Assembly (NCBI GenBank): GCA_036937835.1
Contig: CM072878.1
Location: forward strand, 16,038,001 to 16,102,000
Reading direction: 5' to 3'
Length of the DNA stretch: 64,000 bases
Origin: Pampus argenteus
Taxonomy: Eukaryota; Chordata; Actinopteri; Scombriformes; Stromateidae
Part shown: positions 33,315 to 47,200 of the stretch, in pieces
How the letters are laid out: each line of letters starts with the position of its first letter
How positions within the stretch are numbered: position 1 is the first letter of the stretch
Notes under the pieces: generated by a model
Databases searched by the model: none
Seen by the model: the letters and a program-made list of their open reading frames with translations, nothing else
Told to the model about the DNA's origin: nothing
Position numbers and translations under genes: made by a program

Positions 33315-35226
33315 TTATTTAAAAAATATTTTAATGCACCATTAATAAAGGGTCCAACGCATTAATACAAGAGAAATATTGCAAATAATATTAAAATAAT
33401 CATCAAAATAAAAGGAAAAAAAAAACAATAAAAAATAAATGAATGGAAGGTATGTACATGTTTCCTGCTCATGCAGAGAGGAAAAGGAACATATTTACAG
33501 CTTGGAATCAGTGTGTTTCTACGAGAAACAAACACCTCTACAATATTTACACGTACTTCTTTGATTTTTTTTTCTTTTCCTTTCATCTTTTTATCCTGTA
33601 GTAAAGAAGGTTGGTTTGTACTGAAAGGCTTTCATTGCAACAAGAAATATCTTACACATTTTCCTGTTTAGGAGGGAACAAAACGAGAAAATTCTTCTGC
33701 TAGATAAAAGTTCAAAATGAAAGTTAAAACTTTGGACGGGCCATAGCCATATGAAAAAAACAGAGACACAACACAAGGGCCAACATTTCTATGCAGTGTC
33801 GTAATCCTGCTCAGGCTCATCTATCAAACAGGCACAGATACACCCACCTATACCTCCTTTTTTAGGGAGAGATAAACTGCTAACTCTCAAATAAAATACA
33901 TACAAATGCATTCTGAAAAGGGGTAAAAAAAAATATACTAAACTTAACCTTTAAAAGAGACCTGACCTAATAAAATAAATGTGCCAGTTAAAACATTGAT
34001 AGCACACAGATTGACTAAGTTAAACACTGACCACACATTTTACTATGACCTGCAGGGGTTTGGCTGCAATATTTGCTTTGATAATGGAAGAAAAATTAAA
34101 GTCCAAATAGGAATCTGAGGTCTGCCATCTGAAAAAACACAGGTAGGAAAAAATGCAATACAAAAAGAAAAACAAAGAGATTCTATCAAACAGACACTTA
34201 ACAAGTTCTTCTCGAGACCATTTGTTGACATAGTTTAAAACTTTGGGAGAAATTAAAATGAAATGAAAAGGAAAAGGAAACAACACAGACCGATTCTCTG
34301 TTGTGCTGATCCTACAGGGGATGATTCAGTAAAAAAAACAAAGCTGTGGGTTACAATCAACGGTTCTCTTTTAGACAGAGGGTTGTGGCAAATCAGGAGA
34401 GTAAAGCACAATGGAGACGGAAAACTGCTTTATAGGGCTGGTGAATCACCACTGAGAACAGTGTGTGTGTGGGGTACACTGAAGCTCATTTTACTGTAAG
34501 ATACTTACAGCTAATGCAACTAAATAACAATACCATTAATAACAGCAATAGTAATATTATTATATAATACTATGACGTGGGGGAAGAAAAAAAAACAAAA
34601 AAAAAGCTCCAAAACAATCGTTTACACTTGGAAATCTTGCATAACTGAAGACCAAATTGATTTACGTTTCAAAGTGCGCCCTTACCAAAGCGCTTTTAAA
34701 AACCCTGAATTTGTCTTGATATTTCTGTGCGTCTGTGTGCGGATGTGTGGGTGCAGGAGGGATTCGACACTGGAAGGGTGATCCAGGCTGAAGATTGCGT
34801 TCGCTGACTTAGATGTAAAATACCGGTGTTCTTTTCAGTTCTAATCATCTACCTTGGAAACAGATACTGGCGTTGAAATAACGACCTTTCAAGCCTGGCT
34901 GTACAGACAACTTGGTTGAAGCACATTTCAATGAAGTCAAACAATACTGCCACAGAAGAGGCAACGCTGAAGCAGAAACCCCCATCGCTGTATTATCATG
35001 CCAGATTAAACAACCCCCTCAAAGACAGGCATGTCAAACTTGCCAAGAAAAGTGTGCGTGGAAAGTGCAAATGTGTGTGTGTGTGTGTGTGTGTGTGTCT
35101 CTGTTTTCTGGATATCGTCAGGCATCCTGTGAGACTATCCAGGGGAGCAGCTGCAGGTTTATGAAAGGTGGCTTTGTTTTGAGGAGGGTGAACCAGCAGG
35201 TGGTTTTGGGTCCGGCTATGAGTCCT
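33315..35226 (-). other. setd1a: Probable 3' UTR of setd1a
   Basis: Sequence after the stop codon, ending at a possible minus-strand AATAAA (33315-33320). It includes a (GT)n tract at 35076-35098. The end point is inferred. Confidence 0.4.
35076..35098. repeat. (TG)n microsatellite
   Basis: About 11 TG units in the putative setd1a 3' UTR. Confidence 0.85.
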
Positions 35227-38212
35227 CTAGTTAAGCGTCCCACGGCAGTTCTCTGTTCCACACAGGCACGGGATCTTGTTCTCCTCCAGCGGGAATTTGT
35301 AGTCATAGGTTATCTCTTCGTTGACAGCGATGGCCTGCTTCGAATAGATCACAATCTTTTTCTGGGACTCTATGGTGATAACCTTGGCGTAGCAGTTTGG
35401 CTACAGAGACAATGAGAGACTGATGAGCAAGAGAACCACAAAGGAACAACAACGCATATCTGAAACATATATATATACATTCTCAAGCTTTGGTTGAGGA
35501 TGTTCAGACTCACAGTGCAGCAGTGGTTGATGAATCGTGCCAGGTTACCACACTTGGTTGCGTCTATAATTGTGTCGTGGTCCACTCTGAACAAGTAGCT
35601 GCTCCCGATGCCCTGCTGTGCGTACCGCTTCTCTCGATTGTCTGCTACCATCTGGACACACGAGACATAAAAGAGTCACTCACTGATGCCACACGAATGC
35701 ACGAACGACTATCTGACGTTTCTTTAACTTTCAAATTTAAAGCGTATTATATTAACGCACCAACGGCGACGCTGTTAACGCTCCCTAATGGATCATTTCG
35801 CTAATTTTGCAGATGTATCATCACTTTTTAAAGATGTACCTGTCTGATGTTTTGACCCACGTACTCAATAACCATCTCATCAGCAGCAATGGCCTCCATA
35901 GCGAACAGGCCCCACTCGTGGATCCTGCTGCGCCCGAATCGAAGCCTCTTCTTGCGGAACTGCAAAACGACACAAAAAAAAAAAGTTTTACAATCTTGGT
36001 GAAAAATTATAAATCATACATGCTGTTAGATGAATAGTTTTTATCCTAAATTTCAGCCACTCCAAAGGCTGGATATTTACATTAAAAACAGTCAGTTTTG
36101 GTTTGATTTGGTACCTAAATGGTTATAAATAAATAAATAGATTACTTTATTACTTGATAGTTAATTACTTGATTAAAACAACACATATTTTCTGGTTGTT
36201 GTGTCAAATATGCAGAGATAGGAGTGCTCCCCTGAATAATATGTAAGTATTATACTTAAGTAAGCAGCATATAATATGATGTAAGTTAAGTTTCAGATGG
36301 AAGTAAATTCTCTACATTTATCAGTCCAGCACAAACAACGGCCAAAGACATGACTACAACCATTCGGCAGGGCGTTGCTGCTGCAGGGACAACATCAAGA
36401 TCAAGCTCAGAGGTTACTCTGGGACATGTTTAGTTTAGCTTAGCTTAGCTTAGACTGGAAGCAGGACCAACATTATTATAAAATAATTGTGTGTTATCTT
36501 TTTCGTGAGCAGGCTATTCAAAAAGTTGACAATCCAAGAGTCAAGAGTTTCAAGAATTTGTAACCTCAGTTTGAGGTCCAATTACACAACCTTGTGTGTG
36601 TGTGAAACACATATGAGCAATCTGTAATTACGAGAGCTTTAAAGGTGTCAGAAGTCAGAATGTGCGTCATTGATTGATTAGTCGATTACACGTTTCTACC
36701 CTTTCTAGTCTGCAACAGAAATACTACAGAAACACTAATACTACGCAGACACGCCAGTAATGCCTGGAAGTAAACCACTGAGGTGGACAAAGATGATATC
36801 TCATAAAACCAGCTCGGTTTGGCAGTAATCTGATCTAGAAAATGAAAATAAGCGGCATTTAAAATATGATCTTGTTTATCGAACAATACGATTAATGGTT
36901 TCAAAATGGCTCTAAAATACATGCAATATTTTTTTCAGACAATGTTTAACAATGTTTACGACTTCCTGCTGGTTGCATTCATGTGGAACGCGTATTTCAT
37001 CTAGTGGAGATGGAACACAAGGTTCTATCTGTTGCTACAGAAAGGTACCGAGAGAACTGCAAGTGCCAGCCAAATATAATAACCTTAATTACAGTTTATG
37101 TGTATTATTGTGGACAGTACGTCCTGAAAACTGTGTGCCATGGAAGTACTGGCTGTACCTTAAGCTGGTTGAGTTTGAGCAGGTCAGAGTCCATGACAGC
37201 TGGGGTGCCGATAACGGTGAGGAGGCGGCGCTGCTCCGAGCGTCTCTCTGATAGCAGCCGGTTAGTTCCCTGAAAAAAAAAAAAAAAAGCCAGCAAATGG
37301 CTTTACAAAGTGGAAACTAACACAATATCACATTATCATCTGGCCTTGAACTTCAGGCTACTGAACCAAGAAAGCACTTTGACCTCAATTATTCACAGTC
37401 ACATTAGTGTGTGAGGTTCATTTGAAACCACAGACTAAGATGTCACACGAGATATATAAAAATAAGTACAACTTAAGATAAAGGGGCAAAGGCAAGTTTC
37501 ACTTCTCTTTTAAACTACTTCATCACCTCACACATGAAGAATTAAATGACCAACAAATGCAGGATATGAATAATTCAGGAGACTGCGTCAGTTTTCCTTC
37601 TCGGTCACATTTGTTGGGCAGGTCTGAACACTGCAACCGTAGTCGGGTGTAAGATGGTCTCAAACAAACTCTGGAGTGGTTCGTTTGTAGTGGGAACATG
37701 ATCGACCAAATACTACACACACACACACACACACACACACTAACTGATCACCAAACCACAGAGGTGATTTAAAACAAGATACTGAACCTACTAATCTTAA
37801 ACATGACATTTCATATTAAATGACAACACTGGCAGCTGGTGTTTTTCAGCATTTTATTTACCTCCCTGAATTATCGTCATTTCATTATAATAAATGGTCT
37901 AATAAACTACCCTTATCTTTTTTGATAACAATATTCCTATATTGTTTGATGTGGTTAGATGAGCTTATATATAGAGTCATAGAAATGACAATAATGGTGG
38001 TAGGAAGAACAAAAAGATGACTCAAATGAATTGAGCTGGACGCAAACCCCCCGGTAATCAACACAGAAAACACTGGCACCTACTTCTGCTTTGTGTGTTC
38101 AGCTTTTTTTAAATAGCTGAGAAAGCATTATCTATGCCAAGAGTTGGAGCGTTAGGAGCATGGCATCCAAAGTTCAAAACGGTAAACCTCAGCTGTTTAA
38201 TTAAAAAAACCT

Positions 38213-38245
<33 letters not shown>

Positions 38246-41200
38246 CAATTCCAGGTAGATCAAACATCACAGCGTACCTGGAGCCTGCCCTGCAGCTTTG
38301 ATAAAGACATAAATACTGAGCTGCATCGAAAACCAAAAAGCCACGGCTGCTCTCTGGATATAAAAAGGAACATGCTTTTCTCCGTGGTGATAGTGAGACA
38401 CAACACAGGGGCAAAATGGAAAATACATTACAGGGAAATCCAAGATTTGCATAGCAACTCAACACAACTGTGCTAGTGTTCACTTCAAAACCGCATCAAC
38501 ACCAAACACCAGCAGCTTTTTCCCTGATCTTGACATCAATTGTTCTAACTAAACTAAATGTCGAAAGCAGGAAAAAAATACCTTATCTGGGATGGGAAAC
38601 AAGTGTAAGTGTGTGTGTGTGTGTGTGTGAGAGAACCAGACTTAACAGCAGTTGATTGGGGACAGTTTGTGCAATTGGGTACAAAAGCTGTGTCCCCAAT
38701 TGGTAAAAAACAGATTTTTGGGTCAGCTGTTTTATGGCGTAGGGTTATGTTTAGGTTAGAGTAAGGGTTCGGTTTAAGCAGGAAGTTGGGTGGAAGTCTA
38801 ACATGTGTGTAGCAGTTGGTTTGGTAATCAAAATGGGTTCAGAGTTATTTTGTTTACTTGTTTTGAAGTGTTGTGTTTGTACAATCGAGTGGAAGGAGAG
38901 GATGCAGTGTAACTTCGGGAATGATGTAAACAGTTGCGTTGTGGTCGACTGCCTACAGAAGTTGCCACATCAAATGTTACGTTTTAGTTAAGTAAGGAAG
39001 TGTTGCGAAAACACACATGTCAAACATATACAGAACAATTGCAAATTCAATTCAAGCTAAGTTTTTGTATATACATTTCTTTTATATTTATCTATGTTGT
39101 GTGAAATTGTTCTTTTCCTGCGACTGTTTGCTGTGTTTGGTGGATTCATCCACAAATTATCATCTAATTATGCGAAACGTTGGCTTGACAAAACAAATTA
39201 ACTAAATTAAGATTTGTGCTGATTAGCTATGTGGAAAAACCACATCCCTGTTCCACTTAACTTTCCACAAAATTAAGCCCATCTCATTTCCATAAAATGC
39301 TGTCTTCTGTAATCTTAAACACATGCTTGTCCCTGATGCTCATTAGTTTCAAGGGGTCAACATTTTATTTCCCAGAAACTGCAAGGATGGAGCACAGAAG
39401 TACTTCTGACCTATCGAGATTGATGGTAAACACTCTGTGAGCCACGTGCACATTTTCCTAACAGTCCTCTGCAGAGGAAACTGAATATTACTACCAGTAT
39501 GCTGTGAATAAACAAAAAAGGCCAATCGCTAAGGCTGTATTCAGACATGTGGATCAATTTTACCACTCAAAAAAAATTGTGATAAAGAAAAATGAAGTAT
39601 TAACTAATACTGCAGATATGTATGGATCACAGACTCAGAGCAAGAAATTGGGAGGAGTCTGCTTACCGAGCTGTCGACATTCTCCACCTCCCGTATGACC
39701 TGCTCGGGCAGGTCCAGGTCCAGGTAGACATCTTTCTCCTTGCGGCTGATGGCGTAGTAGCCCTCACTCCTGGCACAACCGGTCACATGCTCACGAAGCT
39801 GTCCATCCGCGCTCTTCTTCTTACGCCGAGGGTTTGGCAAATTGGTTAGTGCAGCTCAAAGGTCAAGGTAAATAACACAATGAAATGAAGATAATTTTAG
39901 ACAAATTGTATCCAATAAAAATCCAAGGGTCATTTCTGTTATCACATAGCCAACATATTGAACACAGAAGGAAGTCAGTGAGAAGGATATTTGTGTGGTT
40001 GACCCAGTGGGTGTCATTGAGCCAGTCAGAGCTGTGGTTGTCCTGCAGCAGCTTCTCATACGTCTTCTTCAGCAGCATCAAGTCTTCACTGTCCAGACCG
40101 GAGTTCCAGATGTCATACAGGATCGTCATCTGCTCAAACTCACTACGGTTTTCAAACTTCAGGGCTGCTGGCTCGGGTGCAGGGGCAGGTTTCGGCCAGC
40201 GTTGTGACGACGTTATTCCTGCCTCCTGAAGGAAGAGGCGCTCACTCTTCCTCACCTCTTCAACCGCCTCATCCTCACTGTCTGAACTGGACAGCTCCCC
40301 AGACTCGAGCTCCTCCACGTCCACGTCTTCCTCCGAGTCCTGAAAAGAGGAAAAAAAATACTAAAATAACTGAACAAACACAACTACAGACAAGCACTAA
40401 AGCTGTGAGACGAAAGCAAAACAAATGATCCATTTTAGTTCCTAATATGTTTAAGGTACAACATTGACATCTTGTACACATGAAGTCACATGACAGGTAA
40501 CTAAGTTATAGAGATATTAAGAGTAACGACTAAATATTGTAAACCAAGTCATTTACATTTTTACAGATTTAACAAAATAAATATATGCATGTAGATCATT
40601 ACCAGATTTTAATTATAACACTAACTTTGAGTGGAAATATGTACAGATGCTATTTTATACAGCAAAGATCATACATGTCATGCGTGAGGCTATCGTTTAA
40701 AAGATCATCTCATAGAGCTACGTTGACGACAAGCGATGCCTCAGAATCCGTCTGACTCAGCTCGCGATCAAACACAAATGTTTTTTAAAGCAATAATTTA
40801 ATCTTCAAAGTGTTGTTTTTAACAAGAGGCAAAAGTCAATGTTTGTGTATGAAGAAAAACTTGTTAAAGTGCTGCAAGGGAGTGGTGACTAAGCTCTTGG
40901 CTGATGTTTGATATGTGACAAACCACCAAATCTACATTAAACACTGAGGCAATGTTGATTGCATCAGTGAATTTGAAACACAGGACCACATCCCTTCTGC
41001 TCCCATAGGCACAATCCTAACATGGGAAGGTTTTTACTTTTTTAAATTACTTCTTTATTATATGTAATTATAAATATATTGTAGCATGTCGCAGCTTGTT
41101 GTTTTTCCCCATTTTCCCAAACACATTTTAAATAGTTGGGACCTTGTGTGTGTGTGTGTGTGCGTGTGAGACACAAGCAGATAATCAAGTCAGTCAACAT

Positions 41201-44200
41201 TTGCCTGGGAAAAAACCTGATATGACATTACTAAAAAAACATCAAAGTTAATGTGCCACGATTATAGAAACCTTTAACCGAACCCACAGAGTCACAGTTC
41301 TATTGTGTCATACATTGTGACAGATTGTGACAGATTGTCACATACGACAAACATTTACAGGAACAAACCCAAATAAGGCCCACGCACCTCTAGTTTCCGC
41401 TTCCTCTGGTTCTTGCCTGGCTGCTCCTTCTGTTTTTTTGTGTGATGAACCTCCTGGTTTTCTTTATCTTTTCTTCTCCTCTTTTTGCTCTTGTCTTTTT
41501 CAAGTTCAAAACCCTTCCCTACTGTGCTTTTCTTCTTTGACGATAGCGGCAGAGAAGCAGCCTGACCCGCATCCTCAGACTCACACAGCACTCCCATTGC
41601 AGACAAGTATTCTCCTGTATCTCCCCTGGAAGATAGCGCCTCTCCAATGACCTCCTCTGGTGCTTCGAGCACCCCAGAAATAGTGTTGAGGTCTGCTGGG
41701 AGCAAGACAGAGGGGTCTTGTTTGGAGGAAGTCCTTTTGGTACCAGGTGATACTGGGAGAACAGGAGGTTTGCAATAGTTGTGCTCCATCAGGACAATTA
41801 CACCCTCTGGGCTCAAAACCAGGGCCAGTGACTCTGGGGAGAAGAGATCTTCTTCCATCTTCTGCTCCTCTGCCTCATCAGATGTCTCCGTCTCCTCAGA
41901 GTCCCCAGCATCAGGGTCCATTTTCAAGGCTACATCAGCCAACACCGACAGGTCAGTGGTTGAAGCCGAGGCCAGCTGCAGGAGGCTGGATGCTCCCAGC
42001 TGCTCCCTGAGTCTCAACCTCTGCTCACTTTCTTCCTCATCCTCCTCTTCCTCTCTGAGGGAGTGACAGGAAGAAGCAGACAGGCTGGTCGTCCGAGGCC
42101 TTCCTCTGGACCGTTTGTTGACGGGAGGTGGGGGAGGGGCCTCCTCGAAGGCCATCCTGCACATAGAGGCGTGGTCCAACGGCAGGTTCTGCACAGTGCG
42201 GCAAACCATAACAGGAGGGGCGGGAGATTTGGGGGATTCTTTGCCGACACCCCGTTTGCTGGGGGATTTGATAGGGGTGGTCTGGGGAGGGAAAGGGACT
42301 CCCTTTTTGGACTCATCAGAATCAAGGGTTCGTCCAGGTGGGGGCACAATGAGGGCATTGCCTTCACCTGGTTTGGCGGCAAAGGGGAGTAGCTGGATGC
42401 CCTGCGTGGATCGAGCTGAAGCGGCAAGAGAGTCTGGGAGCCTGCCAGGGGAGAGGAGGGGAGATTCACCCGCCACTTGTGACAGCGATGGAGATAAAGG
42501 TGCAGTCTGCAGCGGCGTTCTGCTGTCGTTCTCGTCCGTGGAGAAGGAGACGGTCTTCCTGCGTTTCTTGAGAGGAGGCACAAGAACAATCGGTGACGAA
42601 GGACGTGGGTATGGAGGTGATGGAGGGCGCTTGATAGGTGCTGTTGTTGTATCTGCCTTGCCGTCCTTTGCTTCACCTGAGAGAAATACGACTTTTCAAA
42701 GACTGATCCAAATGAAACACAACGCATTTAACACAGCATATCCATTTGTTTTTATCTGTTATTTTTAAATAAAGCTGCGATTTTTTAGTGAAGCAACAGT
42801 TAAAGTGACCATCAGAGTGCAAGCCAAACATGCTCATTTCCCTGCCAGTTAAATTCCCAAGGTATGTTATCAGGCGTCATATATTCAGCAACCACTGGAC
42901 CCCAGGAAGTTTGTTTTTAGTGCCAATGGCTTGGATAGTATTTATTTCCACAATGAGGTGATCTGGAATTGTTTTAACATTCTTTGTGAACTTTGTCTCA
43001 AATTTCCGCACAATTAAACCCACCTCCCTTCCACACAAACTTCAAAGTCTAGTCCCTACTCTCAAAGTGACTCTTTGTTGTCACTGCATTTGCAGTTGAT
43101 CATCCTATATTTATTTATTTTTTGCATTTGTTAATGAAGGTGATGAAGACTTCTGTCTTACCTGTTTTGACCTCTGCCTTTGAAAGAGCAGCTGTGATAT
43201 TTTCCCTGAGAAAAGCAGAAGAACAAATTGGAGCCAGCAATAACAACATGATGAAAATTTAATTTCTCGGGACACTGATCACTCTTTTAGATAACATGGA
43301 CATATAAACACATAAATGTTATACCTGCCATCCTCTTTCTCAGTTGTGCTATCCATGGTTGAGTCATCCATGGTGTCTGGCCATTCACTTTCAGCCCTTT
43401 CTCCTTCCTCTTCATCCTCATCCTCAGAAGATGAAGAAGATGAGGATGCTGAAGAGGATGAGCCCTCAGAGGAAGAGGAAAGGCTCTCATCATCACTATC
43501 GGCACTAAGGGCATCATCTAAAAAAGGACAAAGAAAAATGTTTTGGGTATTGCTACTGCCTTAACTGAAAGTAAACATAATACTGACACAGTAATTAATT
43601 AATAAATAAATTAGAGATTTACCATCAGACTCCTTTTCACTTTCCTCCTCTTCATCGTCCTGAGCATAAAGAAAATTGTAGTTACAACATTAGATGCATT
43701 CACTCAAATAAACTAGAGACATTAGATGTATTAAAGATTACAGTGAAATGCTGCCACCTAGTTAAAAATAGAGAACGACATAATTCCTAAAAACCTTGTT
43801 CATATGAAAACATTAACACAAAGAAATAAATAAAACATTCATATTTATTGAATATAATGCTCAGCCTTGTATTTGATGATAATAATTTGATTTAAGTTGT
43901 CACAGTGTTTGTTGCTTTAAAGACAAAAAAAAACACCTTTTCAGTTGATGAGCCATCAGACGTTTCCTCTCCTTCACTGTCGAGCTCCCAAGGTTTACGA
44001 TTTCTTGGCTTCTTTTTCCTCCTCTTGTTGTCCCTTCCAGCTCCATGCCTGTCTGCCTCCGGCATTCTCCCATCAGCAACTGGAAACAGACAGAACAGTT
44101 TGAGAGTTACATGCAGCAGGCCGATTAATCTAAACCTGTATTTAAAAATGTCAATATCAGCTCAGCAAACCTTCGTCATCCTCGTCTGGTGGGGTCGAGG

Positions 44201-47200
44201 GTCGCGGCCTTTTCATGTCTCCCTCCTCAAGCTCCAGAGGTTCTTTCCTCTTCACCTGCTCAATTGGACACCAAAATAATTTTTTTTATAAATCAATTAT
44301 AATTACTGTTTTCATAACAGATAAATCATACTGAAATTCTGACAGTGTAATCAAGACTTTTGTCAGTCAGATTTGTGTGATATTTTACGTTAATGTTCCT
44401 TATGGCTTTTTTTGAGACAAGTCAAGATATTTACGGAAAGTGACAGATCAGAGAGAGATAAAATGTTGTGACAAGTAAGGAAACGTTTCCTCTGTCCTTC
44501 ACAAGTTGCATCGCAAAGTCAAACTTTTTCATAGTGTAAACCTATTTTGTACATAAGAGATAATAATTAAAATATTAAATGCATAACAGTGCTGTTAGAA
44601 GGCGAAATAAGATGCAGATCTGTCCTAAAGTTTCAACTGTTAAACATGATTTGCTGCAGCGCGGTGCTCTTACCTTGAAAGAAGGCAGTCGAAGTGCTCC
44701 TCGGATAGAAAAGCCCTCCACGCCACCACTCTTTGCCCAATCCACAAGTGATGTGAGAGGCTCCCGAGGCCGGTTGACCTTTTCCTCTTTTTTCTCATCA
44801 TCCCTTAAGGCAGACACCCCCCTAACCATTGTCTGGAAAGGCTGGAAAAGGAAAAGATTTCCGATTTAAAAATGATCACTCACTGACCTTAGACCTTTGT
44901 TTTTATTTGCATTTCACAGTATAACAAAGGACTCTGTTCAATATGGTTGATAGCAGCATAACTTCTTGCTACTGAGAATAAGGAAGGGAAGTTCAAATTA
45001 CATTCAAATGGTAACAGAAGTGAGAGCCTTGAAAAAAAAAATTTGTGATTAGTCATTGTTACCTTGGCCTTGGTCTCTTTCCTCTCCCACCACTCATCAA
45101 AGGTGGCAAATGCAACATTCTCCACCATCTTGCGGTTCAGGTCCCTCTGCATGATGTTTTTCATTTCCTGGATCAGAGTGGCGAGTACCATCTGCACAGT
45201 GGCTTCATGCGGATTCTCTGCCAGCATGGACATTTCCTCCCCTGGAGCCCTGTACTCATCTCCATCCCCGGGCAGCATGGTGCCATAACCAGGTGGGGGC
45301 ATATAAGAGGGGTAATGTGGAGGTAAGACGTGTGGCTGCCAGCCTGTATGGGGAGGCGGGATGCCATGGTGTGGAGGGGGCGGTATTTGAGTGCTGTGGG
45401 GGTCGGGGTAAGGGTAGGGCATGTGTGGGGGCATATAGCGGTGGTCCTGGTCATAATGGGCCCCTGCCCCGTTCCCCTCTTGGTCCATGTAGGGGTGATG
45501 TGTGTGGGGTGGCGGCATAGAGTGGAGATGGTAGGAGGAGTAGTCTCCAGTGGCTGCCTCACCAGGACCTGGGGTGCCGTTGGATGACGACATGCGCAGC
45601 TGGTGTAGGCGACTTAGCATATGTGTCTGCATTTGGAAGGACATGGGAGCACCACCGCTGTACTGGTTCATCAGCTCCATGGAGGACGCATAGTCATACA
45701 TATGGTGGGGCATGGGGGGAGGATACTCGGGGTGCAGCTCCATGTGGGGAAGCGGAGGGATTCCTGGGGGTGGTGGGGGCTGCAGGGAGTAACCAGGGGG
45801 AGGTGGAGGAGGCAAATGAGGAGGGTAGGAGGGTATGGGAGGGTGCAGGGAGGTGCCAAAGTGCTGTGCAGAGTCAGAGATGGGTGGGGGTGAAGATGAG
45901 GGGTCCGTTGTTTGTGAAGGCATGGCAGCCTGGGATGAAGACGGCGAGGAACCTGATGTGACTGAAGGCTGGTGGGTGGTCACCGTTGTTATGGTAGTCT
46001 CCCCCTCCTCCTCGTCTGAGATCTCCATGTCTTCTCCTGAGGAATGAGGGGAAGACTGAAAGAAAAAAAAAGTTTTCTGTTTTAAGTTTGTGTTTAAGCA
46101 GTATCTACTGTGATAACCATGCTTTCAAAAATAGGACTGCAAAGATAAGTCACTACCACAGAATCAGGAAGTGCTCTGTGAGAAAACAACACATTAATGC
46201 AACAACCACACGAAAACAACAAGGTAAAAATACAACATAGCATAGCATATACATGACTTTACATTTACACAAATCTTTGTGTTTTGTGAATTTAAAACTT
46301 TAAATAACTTGTCTTTCTTTTTTCCACAGAGCTATGTACACAGACTAGTGTCTGCATATTCTTTGAAAGAATGAAAATTATCTTTTCCATTCATGAAAAT
46401 AAATCTACGAAATATTTATAAGAACCTCTCCATATATAAAAATACTATCACTTGATTAATATGGTTTTCCCCAAAAATGTTCAATCACTTTGTACTCTAC
46501 TTCTTCTCCCTCATATGCAATCATTTTTGATTTCTCGTTCAACTGCTCTTCTATATCACCAGTAAATTCAATCTCAAGTTAAGAGCTTGAGTTTTTCACA
46601 TAACATTCATGCAAATTGCATACTGGACAACAACCGGCTCCAAACAGAGTTGTGATTTCTCAAAATCGCGCGCTTACGTCTCTACGTCCTAAATTGAGAT
46701 TTAACATGAGCACAGAGAAATTTTCCCCCTTCGGCAGATGAACGTGAAAAGAGCCTTCTAGTGTCAAACTCTGCACAAACAACTTTCTGCACAGTGAAGA
46801 TCAAACATCACAGTGAAGTGACAAGAAGAAGAAAAAACCCATCTGAGAGGGCGTTAACATACATGAAACATTTTACCGTTTGTTTATTTAAGGGTTGCTT
46901 TTACCACAGCAATAATCTGCCTACCAATATTACTGTATCCCATCTTACAGCCCCAATACAAAAATATTAAGTTGCTTGTATACATACTACTTATACATCA
47001 AATTTGCCACTTGACAACAAAGTGAGAACCGTATAACTAAATGTTATTTGTCCACACAATAGAGAGATAGTCAAGATAAATTGTTAAAAGCCTGCAGTTT
47101 TATTACATACTAGTGAGCTTACCTGACTCTGCCCATTGTAAGGTGGTGTGTGTGCTCCTGTCCTGCTCCGTGTTTCAGCAGGTCCAACCTGTGAAGATTC

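Noticed and set aside
34912..35415. 167-codon plus-strand open frame
   Set aside because: It is antisense to the last setd1a exon and 3' UTR and reads through a TG microsatellite.
42014..42768. Long open frames on both strands over setd1a exon 14
   Set aside because: Shadow frames of a GC-rich real exon. The setd1a frame carries the conserved motifs (NLPLDHAS, EHNY).
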